Shown: positions 49,598 through 59,739, counted from the first letter of the stretch. The stretch: 64,000 nucleotides of DNA from Gordius sp. MW1 (GCA_964036665.1 OZ038530.1:6958501-7022500); one strand, 5' to 3'. The notes: generated by a model not told the origin, from the letters alone. A program made the numbers and translations.

Positions 49598-50038
49598 TTT
49601 TAAATACTTTTTTGAATCCAGTTACGATCAGGGGCGATCCTTAGCACATAGGGGACGCCGTAGGAATATATTTGAGAATTAATTTTTAATTTTAAAGCGC
49701 CATTTACGGAGATTTAGGGATTTTATAGTATTTTGCGTCGGACAGAATGCTAGTGTAGGTGTCCGCCCTCGGAATTCACGTATTGGCGTCTGAAAGGGAG
49801 TGAGTAAATCGAGAACGCGATAATAAAACTGCGTCGAGCTGTATAATTACTACCTAACGATCAAAAAGTTACATATTCAATCAAAAAGTTACATATTCCT
49901 CGCATTGCGTCATTGATTAGGACAAAATACACACATTTCGATGCCCTCCCCTCGATTTTAAATGATAATACATGGGTGGGAAATAAAAAAGTAGGAATCT
50001 TGCCTGATTTATAAGCACAATTTTCGCTTTTAACCAAC

Positions 50039-50157
50039 GGTTACGACCATATCACGTTGAAAACACCGGTTCCCTTCCGAACACCGAAGTTAAGCAACGT
50101 TGAGCCCGGTTAGTACTTGGATGGGTGACCGCTTGGGAATCCCGGGTGTTGTAACCT
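50039..50157 (+). rRNA. 5S rRNA: 5S rRNA, unit 90
   Basis: Consensus gene. Spacer has the 4-bp gain, GATTCAGGG, and only one 19-bp direct repeat, giving a 547-bp unit. Confidence 0.95.
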
Positions 50158-50585
50158 TTTTAAATACTTTTTTGAATCCAGTTACGATCAGGGGCGATCC
50201 TTAGCACATAGGGGACGCCGTAGGAATATATTTGAGAATTAATTTTTAATTTTAAAGCGCCATTTACGGAGGGAGATTCAGGGATTTTATAGTATTTTGC
50301 GTCGGACAGAATGCTAGGCTAGGTGTCCGCCCTCAACGGAATTCACGTATTGGCGTCTGAAAGGGAGTGAGTAAATCGAGAACGCGATAATAAAACTGCG
50401 TCGAGCTGTATAATTACTACCTAACAATCAAAAAGTTACATATTCCTGGCATTGCGTCATTGATTAGGACAAAATACACACATTTCGATGCCCTCCCCTC
50501 GATTTTAAATGATAATACATGGGTGGGAAATAAAAAAGTAGGAATCTTGCCTGATTTATAAGCACAATTTTCGCTTTTAACCAAC

Positions 50586-50704
50586 GGTTACGACCATATC
50601 ACGTTGAAAACACCGGTTCCCTTCCGAACACCGAAGTTAAGCAACGTAGAGCCCGGTTAGTACTTGGATGGGTGACCGCTTGGGAATCCCGGGTGTTGTA
50701 ACCT
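50586..50704 (+). rRNA. 5S rRNA: 5S rRNA, unit 91 (T63A)
   Basis: T63A followed by TCGATTTAAATG; fourth copy of this module, 25.8 kb from the third. Confidence 0.93.
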
Positions 50705-51147
50705 TTTTAAATACTTTTTTGAATCCAGTTACGATCAGGGGCGATCCTTAGCACATAGGGGACGCCGTAGGAATATATTTGAGAATTAATTTTTAATTTT
50801 AAAGCGCCATTTACGGAGATTTAGGGATTTTATAGTATTTTGCGTCGGACAGAATGCTAGGCTAGGTGTCCGCCCTCAACGGAATTCACGTATTGGCGTC
50901 TGAAAGGGAGTGAGTAAATCGAGAACGCGATAATAAAACTGCGTCGAGCTGTATAATTACTACCTAACGATCAAAAAGTTACATATTCAATCAAAAAGTT
51001 ACATATTCCTCGCATTGCGTCATTGATTAGGACAAAATACACACATTTCGATGCCCTCCCCTCGATTTAAATGATAATACATGGGTGGGAAATAAAAAAG
51101 TAGGAATCTTGCCTGATTTATAAGCACAATTTTCGCTTTTAACCAAC

Positions 51148-51266
51148 GGTTACGACCATATCACGTTGAAAACACCGGTTCCCTTCCGAACACCGAAGTT
51201 AAGCAACGTTGAGCCCGGTTAGTACTTGGATGGGTGACCGCTTGGGAATCCCGGGTGTTGTAACCT
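51148..51266 (+). rRNA. 5S rRNA: 5S rRNA, unit 92
   Basis: Consensus gene, second half of the T63A module. Confidence 0.95.
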
Positions 51267-51710
51267 TTTTAAATACTTTTTTGAATCCAGTTACGATCAG
51301 GGGCGATCCTTAGCACATAGGGGACGCCGTAGGAATATATTTGAGAATTAATTTTTAATTTTAAAGCGCCATTTACGGAGATTTAGGGATTTTATAGTAT
51401 TTTGCGTCGGACAGAATGCTAGGCTAGGTGTCCGCCCTCAACGGAATTCACGTATTGGCGTCTGAAAGGGAGTGAGTAAATCGAGAACGCGATAATAAAA
51501 CTGCGTCGAGCTGTATAATTACTACCTAACGATCAAAAAGTTACATATTCAATCAAAAAGTTACATATTCCTCGCATTGCGTCATTGATTAGGACAAAAT
51601 ACACACATTTCGATGCCCTCCCCTCGATTTTAAATGATAATACATGGGTGGGAAATAAAAAAGTAGGAATCTTGCCTGATTTATAAGCACAATTTTCGCT
51701 TTTAACCAAC

Positions 51711-51829
51711 GGTTACGACCATATCACGTTGAAAACACCGGTTCCCTTCCGAACACCGAAGTTAAGCAACGTTGAGCCCGGTTAGTACTTGGATGGGTGA
51801 CCGCTTGGGAATCCCGGGTGTTGTAACCT
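51711..51829 (+). rRNA. 5S rRNA: 5S rRNA, unit 93
   Basis: Consensus gene; spacer GGACGCTGTAGG and 4-bp gain. Confidence 0.95.
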
Positions 51830-52277
51830 TTTTAAATACTTTTTTGAATCCAGTTACGATCAGGGGCGATCCTTAGCACATAGGGGACGCTGTAGGAATA
51901 TATTTGAGAATTAATTTTTAATTTTAAAGCGCCATTTACGGAGGGAGATTTAGGGATTTTATAGTATTTTGCGTCGGACAGAATGCTAGGCTAGGTGTCC
52001 GCCCTCAACGGAATTCACGTATTGGCGTCTGAAAGGGAGTGAGTAAATCGAGAACGCGATAATAAAACTGCGTCGAGCTGTATAATTACTACCTAACAAT
52101 CAAAAAGTTACATATTCAATCAAAAAGTTACATATTCCTCGCATTGCGTCATTGATTAGGACAAAATACACACATTTCGATGCCCTCCCCTCGATTTTAA
52201 ATGATAATACATGGGTGGGAAATAAAAAAGTAGGAATCTTGCCTGATTTATAAGCACAATTTTCGCTTTTAAATAAC

Positions 52278-52396
52278 GGTTACTACCATATCACGTTAAA
52301 AACACCGGTTCCCTTCCGAACACCGAAGTTAAGCAACGTTGAGCCCGGTTAGTACTTGGATGGGTGACTGCTTGGGAATCCCGGGTGTTGTAACCT
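52278..52396 (+). rRNA. 5S rRNA: 5S rRNA variant V2, unit 94
   Basis: G7T, G21A, C92T. Spacer combines GATTCTTAGTACAT, GAGAAGCGATA, TTTTTGATTAGG and a loss of about 40 bp before the next gene; 523-bp unit. Confidence 0.87.
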
Positions 52397-52800
52397 TTTT
52401 AAATACTTTTTTGAATCCAGTTACGATCAGGGGCGATTCTTAGTACATAGGGGACGCCGTAGGAATATATTTGAGAATTAATTTTTAATTTTAAAGCGCC
52501 ATTTACGGAGATTTAGGGATTTTATAGTATTTTGCGTCGGACAGAATGCTAGGCTAGGTGTCCGCCCTCAACGGAATTCACGTATTGGCGTCTGAAAGGG
52601 AGTGAGTAAATCGAGAAGCGATAATAAAACTGCGTCGAGCTGTATAATTACTACCTAACGATCAAAAAGTTACATATTCAATCAAAAAGTTAAATATTCC
52701 TCGCATTGCGTTTTTGATTAGGACAAAAAATACATGGGTGGGAAATAAAAAAGTAGGAATCTTGCCTGATTTATAAGCACAATTTTCGCTTTTAACCAAC

Positions 52801-52919
52801 GGTTACGACCATATCACGTTGAAAACACCGGTTCCCTTCCGAACACCGAAGTTAAGCAACGTTGAGCCCGGTTAGTACTTGGATGGGTGACCGCTTGGGA
52901 ATCCCGGGTGTTGTAACCT
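52801..52919 (+). rRNA. 5S rRNA: 5S rRNA, unit 95
   Basis: Consensus gene. The shortened spacer upstream keeps the TATA-like box and B flank. Confidence 0.95.
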
Positions 52920-53363
52920 TTTTAAATACTTTTTTGAATCCAGTTACGATCAGGGGCGATCCTTAGCACATAGGGGACGCCGTAGGAATATATTTGAGAA
53001 TTAATTTTTAATTTTAAAGCGCCATTTACGGAGATTTAGGGATTTTATAGTATTTTGCGTCGGACAGAATGCTAGGCTAGGTGTCCGCCCTCAACGGAAT
53101 TCACGTATTGGCGTCTGAAAGGGAGTGAGTAAATCGAGAACGCGATAATAAAACTGCGTCGAGCTGTATAATTACTACCTAACAATCAAAAAGTTACATA
53201 TTCAATCAAAAAGTTACATATTCCTCGCATTGCGTCATTGATTAGGACAAAATACACACATTTCGATGCCCTCCCCTCGATTTTAAATGATAATACATGG
53301 GTGGGAAATAAAAAAGTAGGAATCTTGCCTGATTTATAAGCACAATTTTCGCTTTTAACCAAC

Positions 53364-53482
53364 GGTTACGACCATATTACGTTGAAAACACCGGTTCCCT
53401 TCCGAACACCGAAGTTAAGCAACGTTGAGCCCGGTTAGTACTTGGATGGGTGACCGCTTGGGAATCCCGGGTGTTGTAACCT
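53364..53482 (+). rRNA. 5S rRNA: 5S rRNA, unit 96 (C15T)
   Basis: C15T; spacer has the 4-bp gain and the AAC loss. Confidence 0.93.
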
Positions 53483-53927
53483 TTTTAAATACTTTTTTGA
53501 ATCCAGTTACGATCAGGGGCGATCCTTAGCACATAGGGGACGCCGTAGGAATATATTTGAGAATTAATTTTTAATTTTAAAGCGCCATTTACGGAGGGAG
53601 ATTTAGGGATTTTATAGTATTTTGCGTCGGACAGAATGCTAGGCTAGGTGTCCGCCCTCGGAATTCACGTATTGGCGTCTGAAAGGGAGTGAGTAAATCG
53701 AGAACGCGATAATAAAACTGCGTCGAGCTGTATAATTACTACCTAACAATCAAAAAGTTACATATTCAATCAAAAAGTTACATATTCCTCGCATTGCGTC
53801 ATTGATTAGGACAAAATACACACATTTCGATGCCCTCCCCTCGATTTTAAATGATAATACATGGGTGGGAAATAAAAAAGTAGGAATCTTGCCTGATTTA
53901 TAAGCACAATTTTCGCTTTTAAATAAC

Positions 53928-54046
53928 GGTTACTACCATATCACGTTAAAAACACCGGTTCCCTTCCGAACACCGAAGTTAAGCAACGTTGAGCCCGGTT
54001 AGTACTTGGATGGGTGACTGCTTGGGAATCCCGGGTGTTGTAACCT
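53928..54046 (+). rRNA. 5S rRNA: 5S rRNA variant V2, unit 97
   Basis: Same gene and spacer changes as unit 94, including the roughly 40-bp loss; 523-bp unit. Confidence 0.87.
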
Positions 54047-54450
54047 TTTTAAATACTTTTTTGAATCCAGTTACGATCAGGGGCGATTCTTAGTACATAG
54101 GGGACGCCGTAGGAATATATTTGAGAATTAATTTTTAATTTTAAAGCGCCATTTACGGAGATTTAGGGATTTTATAGTATTTTGCGTCGGACAGAATGCT
54201 AGGCTAGGTGTCCGCCCTCAACGGAATTCACGTATTGGCGTCTGAAAGGGAGTGAGTAAATCGAGAAGCGATAATAAAACTGCGTCGAGCTGTATAATTA
54301 CTACCTAACGATCAAAAAGTTACATATTCAATCAAAAAGTTAAATATTCCTCGCATTGCGTTTTTGATTAGGACAAAAAATACATGGGTGGGAAATAAAA
54401 AAGTAGGAATCTTGCCTGATTTATAAGCACAATTTTCGCTTTTAACCAAC

Positions 54451-54569
54451 GGTTACGACCATATCACGTTGAAAACACCGGTTCCCTTCCGAACACCGAA
54501 GTTAAGCAACGTTGAGCCCGGTTAGTACTTGGATGGGTGACCGCTTGGGAATCCCGGGTGTTGTAACCT
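54451..54569 (+). rRNA. 5S rRNA: 5S rRNA, unit 98
   Basis: Consensus gene; counterpart of unit 95. Confidence 0.95.
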
Positions 54570-55013
54570 TTTTAAATACTTTTTTGAATCCAGTTACGAT
54601 CAGGGGCGATCCTTAGCACATAGGGGACGCCGTAGGAATATATTTGAGAATTAATTTTTAATTTTAAAGCGCCATTTACGGAGATTTAGGGATTTTATAG
54701 TATTTTGCGTCGGACAGAATGCTAGGCTAGGTGTCCGCCCTCAACGGAATTCACGTATTGGCGTCTGAAAGGGAGTGAGTAAATCGAGAACGCGATAATA
54801 AAACTGCGTCGAGCTGTATAATTACTACCTAACAATCAAAAAGTTACATATTCAATCAAAAAGTTACATATTCCTCGCATTGCGTCATTGATTAGGACAA
54901 AATACACACATTTCGATGCCCTCCCCTCGATTTTAAATGATAATACATGGGTGGGAAATAAAAAAGTAGGAATCTTGCCTGATTTATAAGCACAATTTTC
55001 GCTTTTAACCAAC

Positions 55014-55132
55014 GGTTACGACCATATTACGTTGAAAACACCGGTTCCCTTCCGAACACCGAAGTTAAGCAACGTTGAGCCCGGTTAGTACTTGGATGGG
55101 TGACCGCTTGGGAATCCCGGGTGTTGTAACCT
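55014..55132 (+). rRNA. 5S rRNA: 5S rRNA, unit 99 (C15T)
   Basis: C15T; counterpart of unit 96 but retains AAC in the spacer. Confidence 0.93.
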
Positions 55133-55580
55133 TTTTAAATACTTTTTTGAATCCAGTTACGATCAGGGGCGATCCTTAGCACATAGGGGACGCCGTAGGA
55201 ATATATTTGAGAATTAATTTTTAATTTTAAAGCGCCATTTACGGAGGGAGATTTAGGGATTTTATAGTATTTTGCGTCGGACAGAATGCTAGGCTAGGTG
55301 TCCGCCCTCAACGGAATTCACGTATTGGCGTCTGAAAGGGAGTGAGTAAATCGAGAACGCGATAATAAAACTGCGTCGAGCTGTATAATTACTACCTAAC
55401 AATCAAAAAGTTACATATTCAATCAAAAAGTTACATATTCCTCGCATTGCGTCATTGATTAGGACAAAATACACACATTTCGATGCCCTCCCCTCGATTT
55501 TAAATGATAATACATGGGTGGGAAATAAAAAAGTAGGAATCTTGCCTGATTTATAAGCACAATTTTCGCTTTTAACCAAC

Positions 55581-55699
55581 GGTTACGACCATATCACGTT
55601 GAAAACACCGGTTCCCTTCCGAACACCGAAGTTAAGCAACGTTGAGCCCGGTTAGTACTTGGATGGGTGACCGCTTGGGAATCCCGGGTGTTGTAACCT
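55581..55699 (+). rRNA. 5S rRNA: 5S rRNA, unit 100 (last complete copy)
   Basis: Consensus gene; spacer GGACGCTGTAGG and 4-bp gain as in units 52 and 93. The spacer after it is complete up to the next gene start. Confidence 0.95.
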
Positions 55700-56147
55700 T
55701 TTTAAATACTTTTTTGAATCCAGTTACGATCAGGGGCGATCCTTAGCACATAGGGGACGCTGTAGGAATATATTTGAGAATTAATTTTTAATTTTAAAGC
55801 GCCATTTACGGAGGGAGATTTAGGGATTTTATAGTATTTTGCGTCGGACAGAATGCTAGGCTAGGTGTCCGCCCTCAACGGAATTCACGTATTGGCGTCT
55901 GAAAGGGAGTGAGTAAATCGAGAACGCGATAATAAAACTGCGTCGAGCTGTATAATTACTACCTAACAATCAAAAAGTTACATATTCAATCAAAAAGTTA
56001 CATATTCCTCGCATTGCGTCATTGATTAGGACAAAATACACACATTTCGATGCCCTCCCCTCGATTTTAAATGATAATACATGGGTGAGAAATAAAAAAG
56101 TAGGAATCTTGCCTGATTTATAAGCACAATTTTCGCTTTTAACCAAC

Positions 56148-56156
56148 GGTTACGAC
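56148..56156 (+). pseudogene. Truncated 5S gene, unit 101 (9 nt)
   Basis: GGTTACGAC, the first 9 nt of the gene, after an intact type B flank with the TATA-like box near 56119. Then the terminal inverted repeat of a hAT element begins. The rest of the gene is not found on the far side of the element. Confidence 0.9.
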
Positions 56157-56170
56157 TAGGGCTGCACCGA
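56157..56170 (+). repeat. hAT left terminal inverted repeat
   Basis: TAGGGCTGCACCGA, abutting the ninth base of the truncated 5S gene. Exact complement of the right end. The true element end could be one base further in. Confidence 0.88.
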
Positions 56171-56256
56171 CATCGGTATCGGTATCGGTACCGATATCAC
56201 GATTTTTTAACGATATCGGTATCGATTATTAATCGACCGATACCGATACCGATACT
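56171..56256. repeat. Left subterminal ATCGGT/ACCGAT motif cluster
   Basis: Runs of ATCGGT on the + strand, then ACCGAT in the opposite sense (for example CGATACCGATACCGATAC near 56238). The segment can fold on itself. Subterminal repeats of this kind are transposase-binding sites in several hAT elements; that role is inferred here. Confidence 0.7.
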
Positions 56257-56714
56257 TGAAACTTTTTTTACAAATATTTTATATTTGTTAGAGCTGTATA
56301 TCTATATACTTTTTAAATTAAATTTTACTTAATTGCTGTTAAATCTAATTTATTTTTTCATTGATTCATTCATTCAAATTTCTACCACCACTTATTTATA
56401 TTATTATGTAAGTTAGTTTATATTTAAAATTTATAATATAATGTATTTATTTTTATATTATATATTGTATATACGTTTTTAATATATATATTATATAATA
56501 TTTATCAACAAAGCATTTAAAATATTTTAAATTAGAATAACATTCTATGTTGTGTATTATTAATTCAAATGGCCTTACATTGACTTTATTTAAATTAAAT
56601 TATATTTAGGTCTAAAAGCAAGTCATTAATTTGGAATTATTTTATAATTGATGAGAACTCAGAACCTATTTTGCCAGGTAAAGTATATAATTGTACTTCT
56701 AAAATAATTATTAA
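56257..56714. other. AT-rich interior of the hAT element
   Basis: Very AT-rich with long TA runs around 56440-56500. I see no open reading frame or recognisable transposase segment, so the 5' part of the transposase gene has been lost or has decayed. Confidence 0.6.
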
Positions 56715-57156
56715 GAGAACGACGAACCATTACTACCTGTAAAACAACTTACGAAAACAAAGAAATTTAATATATGGGATACATATAATGAAACAGTGGA
56801 TTCAATGGCTGGAACTATTGATACAAACATCATCATAGGTATATTTACTTAGCTAATATTAATTTTCATTTTAAGGTGATCAGTGTTTATTGGAATTAGA
56901 CCCATATCTCAAAACACCAATTTACAAGGGTAATAGAATCATAAACGAAACATCAATGGGATCATATGTAAATCCATTAGAATATTGGGCAACAAATAGT
57001 TCCGATTTGCCAATATTAGCAACACTGGCCAGAAAATATCTGTCGTCACCCGCCACATCTATCCCTTCTGAATCTATTTTTAGTACAACTGGTGATATTG
57101 ATGGTCCACATAGAAGATCTCTTCTACCGGAGACTATTGAAAAATTACATTTATGA
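56715..57156 (+). pseudogene. hAT transposase C-terminal (dimerisation) fragment
   Basis: The open part at 56890-57156 gives 88 residues with the marks of the hAT C-terminal dimerisation domain: NPLEYW (28-33), LARKYL (46-51), PATSIPSE (54-61), IFSTTG (63-68), and LLPE (78-81) before a TGA. No ATG precedes it in frame; the computed start is TTG. A second open piece at 56715-56838, with a WDTYNE stretch, fits the linker normally found before this domain. The two pieces join in frame if 56839-56875 (GT...AG, 37 bp) is removed as a tiny intron. The DDE catalytic core and the BED zinc finger are absent, so this copy cannot encode an active transposase. Confidence 0.82.
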
Positions 57157-57227
57157 AAAAAATTTTGGAATATTTTAAATAAAGCTTTATAAATATTAAC
57201 AGGTGTCATTTTTATAAGATGTAAAAT

Positions 57228-57293
57228 ATCGGTATCGGTATATTTATTTAAATATCGGTAGTATCGGTATCGGTATCGGTTAAAAATTTGATA
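57228..57293. repeat. Right subterminal ATCGGT motif cluster
   Basis: ATCGGT repeats near 57228, 57253 and 57263-57280, then GATATCGG next to the right inverted repeat. Mirror counterpart of the left cluster. Confidence 0.68.
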
Positions 57294-57307
57294 TCGGTGC
57301 AGCCCTA
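57294..57307 (-). repeat. hAT right terminal inverted repeat
   Basis: TCGGTGCAGCCCTA, complement of the left end. Followed by a TA run and not by 5S sequence. Confidence 0.88.
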
Positions 57308-57343
57308 ATATATATATTACATAAATTGCATAACAATTAATAA

Positions 57344-57500
57344 CATGGTGTAGCCATGGAGTGACAGGGAGGTGTGGCAGCCCCCTCTAAATCCTTAAAT
57401 TCTTAAAATTTTAATATTTTTGGCTAAAATTGATAAACATTAATTTTTGCCCCTCCCTGAATCATTATTACCCCCCTCTAAATCCAATCCTGGCCCATGC
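57344..57500. mobile_element. Short MITE-like repeat (GTAGCCA family), copy 1
   Basis: Begins CATGGTGTAGCCATGGAG and ends CCAATCCTGGCCCATG, which are imperfect inverted ends. The interior has C-rich CCCCTCCCTGA and CCCCCCTCTAAATCC tracts around an AT core. The same layout is seen at 63217-63370. Family unknown; mobility is inferred from recurrence and the inverted ends. Confidence 0.55.
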
Positions 57501-59233
57501 ATATTATTGCCAAACTTATAATTTTATTATTAACTTACTTGTATAAGTGTACAATTAATAATTAGTTATTTTATGATGGCTTATAAATTTAATATTAGTG
57601 TTAAGATCATAGGTGAATTTGGTTATTATTATATTTAAATATGCTATACTAAGTCTTATTAGAATAAAAACCGATTTAAAAATATTTTGAAACTTTTATT
57701 TGTTCAGATTAACCGTTTTAAGGCATTAAGTTCCGTATAATATAAGAGGAATAAACGTCCTATATAAACGACATTTTTCTAGCAAGGTCTTAGCTAAGAT
57801 AGTAATGCTTTTTTGGCACATACAGTTTCTAATCCAGAATTTACCAAATTACGCCATCTGGATTAAGGCAGTTTAATTTTCATTTACATACATTTAATTA
57901 CCAACCAATTTAACATGTCTCTATCCTTAAAACCGTTGAATGCATACCGCAGACATAATCATTAATTAATCTTTCGGGACTCAATTTTATTTAAGTTAAT
58001 TCAAATATGAAAAATAAGAAGATCGTAGAAAAAGATTACAGAGCTAATGTTCAAAGGATCATTTTTCTAATTTCGCTATTTTTCTTAGTCTATTCGAAAA
58101 TATTCTTGGAGGCTGTGATCGTACAACCAATTTTCAGCAACAAAAGTTAGCAACACTTCAATTTGTCGATTATGATCTTAAAATTTAGTTGGTTTTTGTA
58201 AGAAATTTTAATATGACCCAGATGTTTAAATGGCTAGAATTTTAAAATTATAAAGCAAACTGGAGATTTTGCTTTTAAACTATTGGAACCTTTGCCCCTA
58301 ATTTGAGTCATAAAGTCTTTAATTAGACCATGTGTAAAATTAATTTTTTTTGTATACAATTTTTATTTACTTAAAAATTTAAGGCTCTAGAATACGTATT
58401 AATATAATTAATATTTATGATCACATAAAGTAGGTAATATTAATTGTACATAATGGACCTAAATAAGTTATGGCGAGAACATTTGAGGTCGCAAAAAACC
58501 AATTATTAACCATGTGATTTTTTAATGATATTAGATTTTCAAAAGTTCAAAATAATTATATCTATTGGCGATATTAACTTTGTATTTATAAATAGGTTGA
58601 TTTTTATCAACTTAATGTCTAATTAAAATAGCTTGTCATTCAATTATAATTTTATCGTTTCCAAAGTAGTATTAATTATTTAGATTTCATCCTGTTTCAA
58701 GATTAATTCATCTTGCATTTTTTAATTTATAACAAACAAGTTTTTAATATAAACTCTTTTATTACAAAAAAATTTTAAATTAATAAAATACCTCCAAAGT
58801 GTGCATTTATTCCTATTTAATAAGTGAAAAAGCTCTCAATTAAAAATCAATATAACTTCACCGAAATTCATAAATGATGTATATAAATTAAATAAAAGCA
58901 TATTTATTTTTACTATTAAATCATAGTATAGACCATGAATGTTTGTATACATGGCGAAAAAACAATAACAAATGTTAAGCGCTAATTTCATTTGTGAGGA
59001 TAGAAAAATTGGATTTTTGGACTTTTATAATTTTGAAACTAATAACTATAAAACAATATATTTTTTACAAAATAGCTATCTCTAACATTTAAATTAAAAA
59101 AAAATTGAAATTTTTGGCTCTTTGTATCTAGTAACTTTATTTTATGAAACTTTGACTTGCAGGGTCATATTGACCCTTAAGGTTTAAATTAAATACATTA
59201 AAAACATTGTGGTTATAATATAGCACGGGAATA
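57501..59233. other. AT-rich stretch without recognisable genes
   Basis: Low-complexity AT-rich sequence with frequent stops in all frames. No credible reading frame, RNA gene or clear repeat unit found. Confidence 0.7.
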
Positions 59234-59283
59234 GTGAGAGTAAAGTGGTGGAGACCAGGAAGGAGTTCGTTAAATAATAAAAA

Positions 59284-59400
59284 TTACGCCCTTCGGGCGT
59301 GGGGCTTCGCCCCCAAACCCCCTGCTGGGGGCTCCGCCCCCAGTCTCCCGACCCCCGGAGAAGGGGGAGAAGGGAAGGGGGGGGGAAGGGAAGAGGGGAC
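59284..59400. repeat. GC-rich hairpin cluster in AT-rich DNA
   Basis: Successive perfect hairpins: CGCCC-TTC-GGGCG at 59287-59299, GGGGC-TTC-GCCCC at 59301-59313, and CTGGGGGC-TCC-GCCCCCAG at 59325-59343. The last overlaps an alternative pairing of CCCCC (59318) with GGGGG (59327). A G-rich tract follows to 59400. Two short + strand reading frames cross here, but they arise from the low-complexity GC sequence and I do not call them genes. Confidence 0.65.
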
Positions 59401-59433
59401 GACTCATCTATTCTACGTATAAATGTAGCTTAT

Positions 59434-59453
59434 TTGCTATGCAATTTATGGGC
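59434..59453 (-). repeat. 20-bp dispersed repeat, inverted copy
   Basis: TTGCTATGCAATTTATGGGC, the exact complement of 62629-62648. A related direct form with one change lies near 57321-57340. It may be one end of a small element that includes the GC-rich cluster. Confidence 0.5.
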
Positions 59454-59739
59454 GAGAAAGGTGAGAAGGGGCGAGAATGCCTATAGGGGGGTATTAAATG
59501 CAAAAGAATTGGACTGACGGGCATAGGTAGGTATCAATGTTAGCCAAAAAAACGTAAAATTTTATTTTGATTTACAATTTGACGAAGCGGGAAAATATAA
59601 ATGAGTTAAGTGTATAAATATCGGCTGGATAAAATATAAATATCATCTTTATTTTTTATTTTTTAATTAATGAAATTAGGTTAAACATTTTAGGTTAGGA
59701 GGGTGAAGGGGCTAAAATGTAACTCTTGGAGGAAGCTTT

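Larger units (their letters stand above)
52278..55580 (+). repeat. Three-unit tandem duplication, 1650/1653 bp
   Basis: Units 94-96 and 97-99 share V2 with a shortened 523-bp unit, then a consensus gene, then C15T. They differ in length by the 3-bp AAC loss after unit 96. Confidence 0.88.
1..56156 (+). repeat. 5S rDNA tandem array (100 complete units plus a 9-nt remnant)
   Basis: Head-to-tail units, each a 119-nt 5S gene and a spacer of about 444 bp. The usual period is 563 bp; other periods seen are 523, 543, 547, 550, 553, 556, 560-562, 564 and 567. Base 1 lies inside a spacer, so the array continues to the left. Terms used below: flank type A reads AATAATAAAG then ATCTAG, type B AATAAAAAAG then ATCTTG, type C AATAATAAAG then ATCTTG. 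Variant V1 has a 3-nt deletion at gene positions 9-14 plus A54T, G75A and C117G. Variant V2 has G7T and G21A, usually C92T, and a flank changed from AACCAACGG to AAATAACGG. Gene positions count from GGTTACGACC. All units have the same orientation. Confidence 0.98.
56157..57307. mobile_element. Degenerate hAT-family DNA transposon, 1151 bp
   Basis: It is bounded by 14-bp perfect terminal inverted repeats, TAGGGCTGCACCGA at 56157 and its complement at 57294-57307. Inside each end lie many ATCGGT/ACCGAT motifs. The middle is very AT-rich and holds only the C-terminal part of a transposase. Full hAT elements are usually well over 2 kb, so this is an internally deleted, probably non-autonomous copy. 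hAT elements make 8-bp target duplications. The left 8 bp are GTTACGAC and the right 8 bp are ATATATAT, so there is none here. Confidence 0.88.

Noticed and set aside
1-56156. CRISPR array
   Set aside because: The repeats are 523-567 bp units with a 5S gene in each and near-identical spacers; this is rDNA.
56922-57209. 95-residue minus-strand frame in the hAT element
   Set aside because: It lies antisense to the transposase fragment, whose + strand product has the recognisable hAT motifs.
59234-59517. Two overlapping + strand frames of 62 and 72 residues
   Set aside because: They are produced by GC-rich hairpins and a G-rich tract and read as P/G/R low complexity with no domain.
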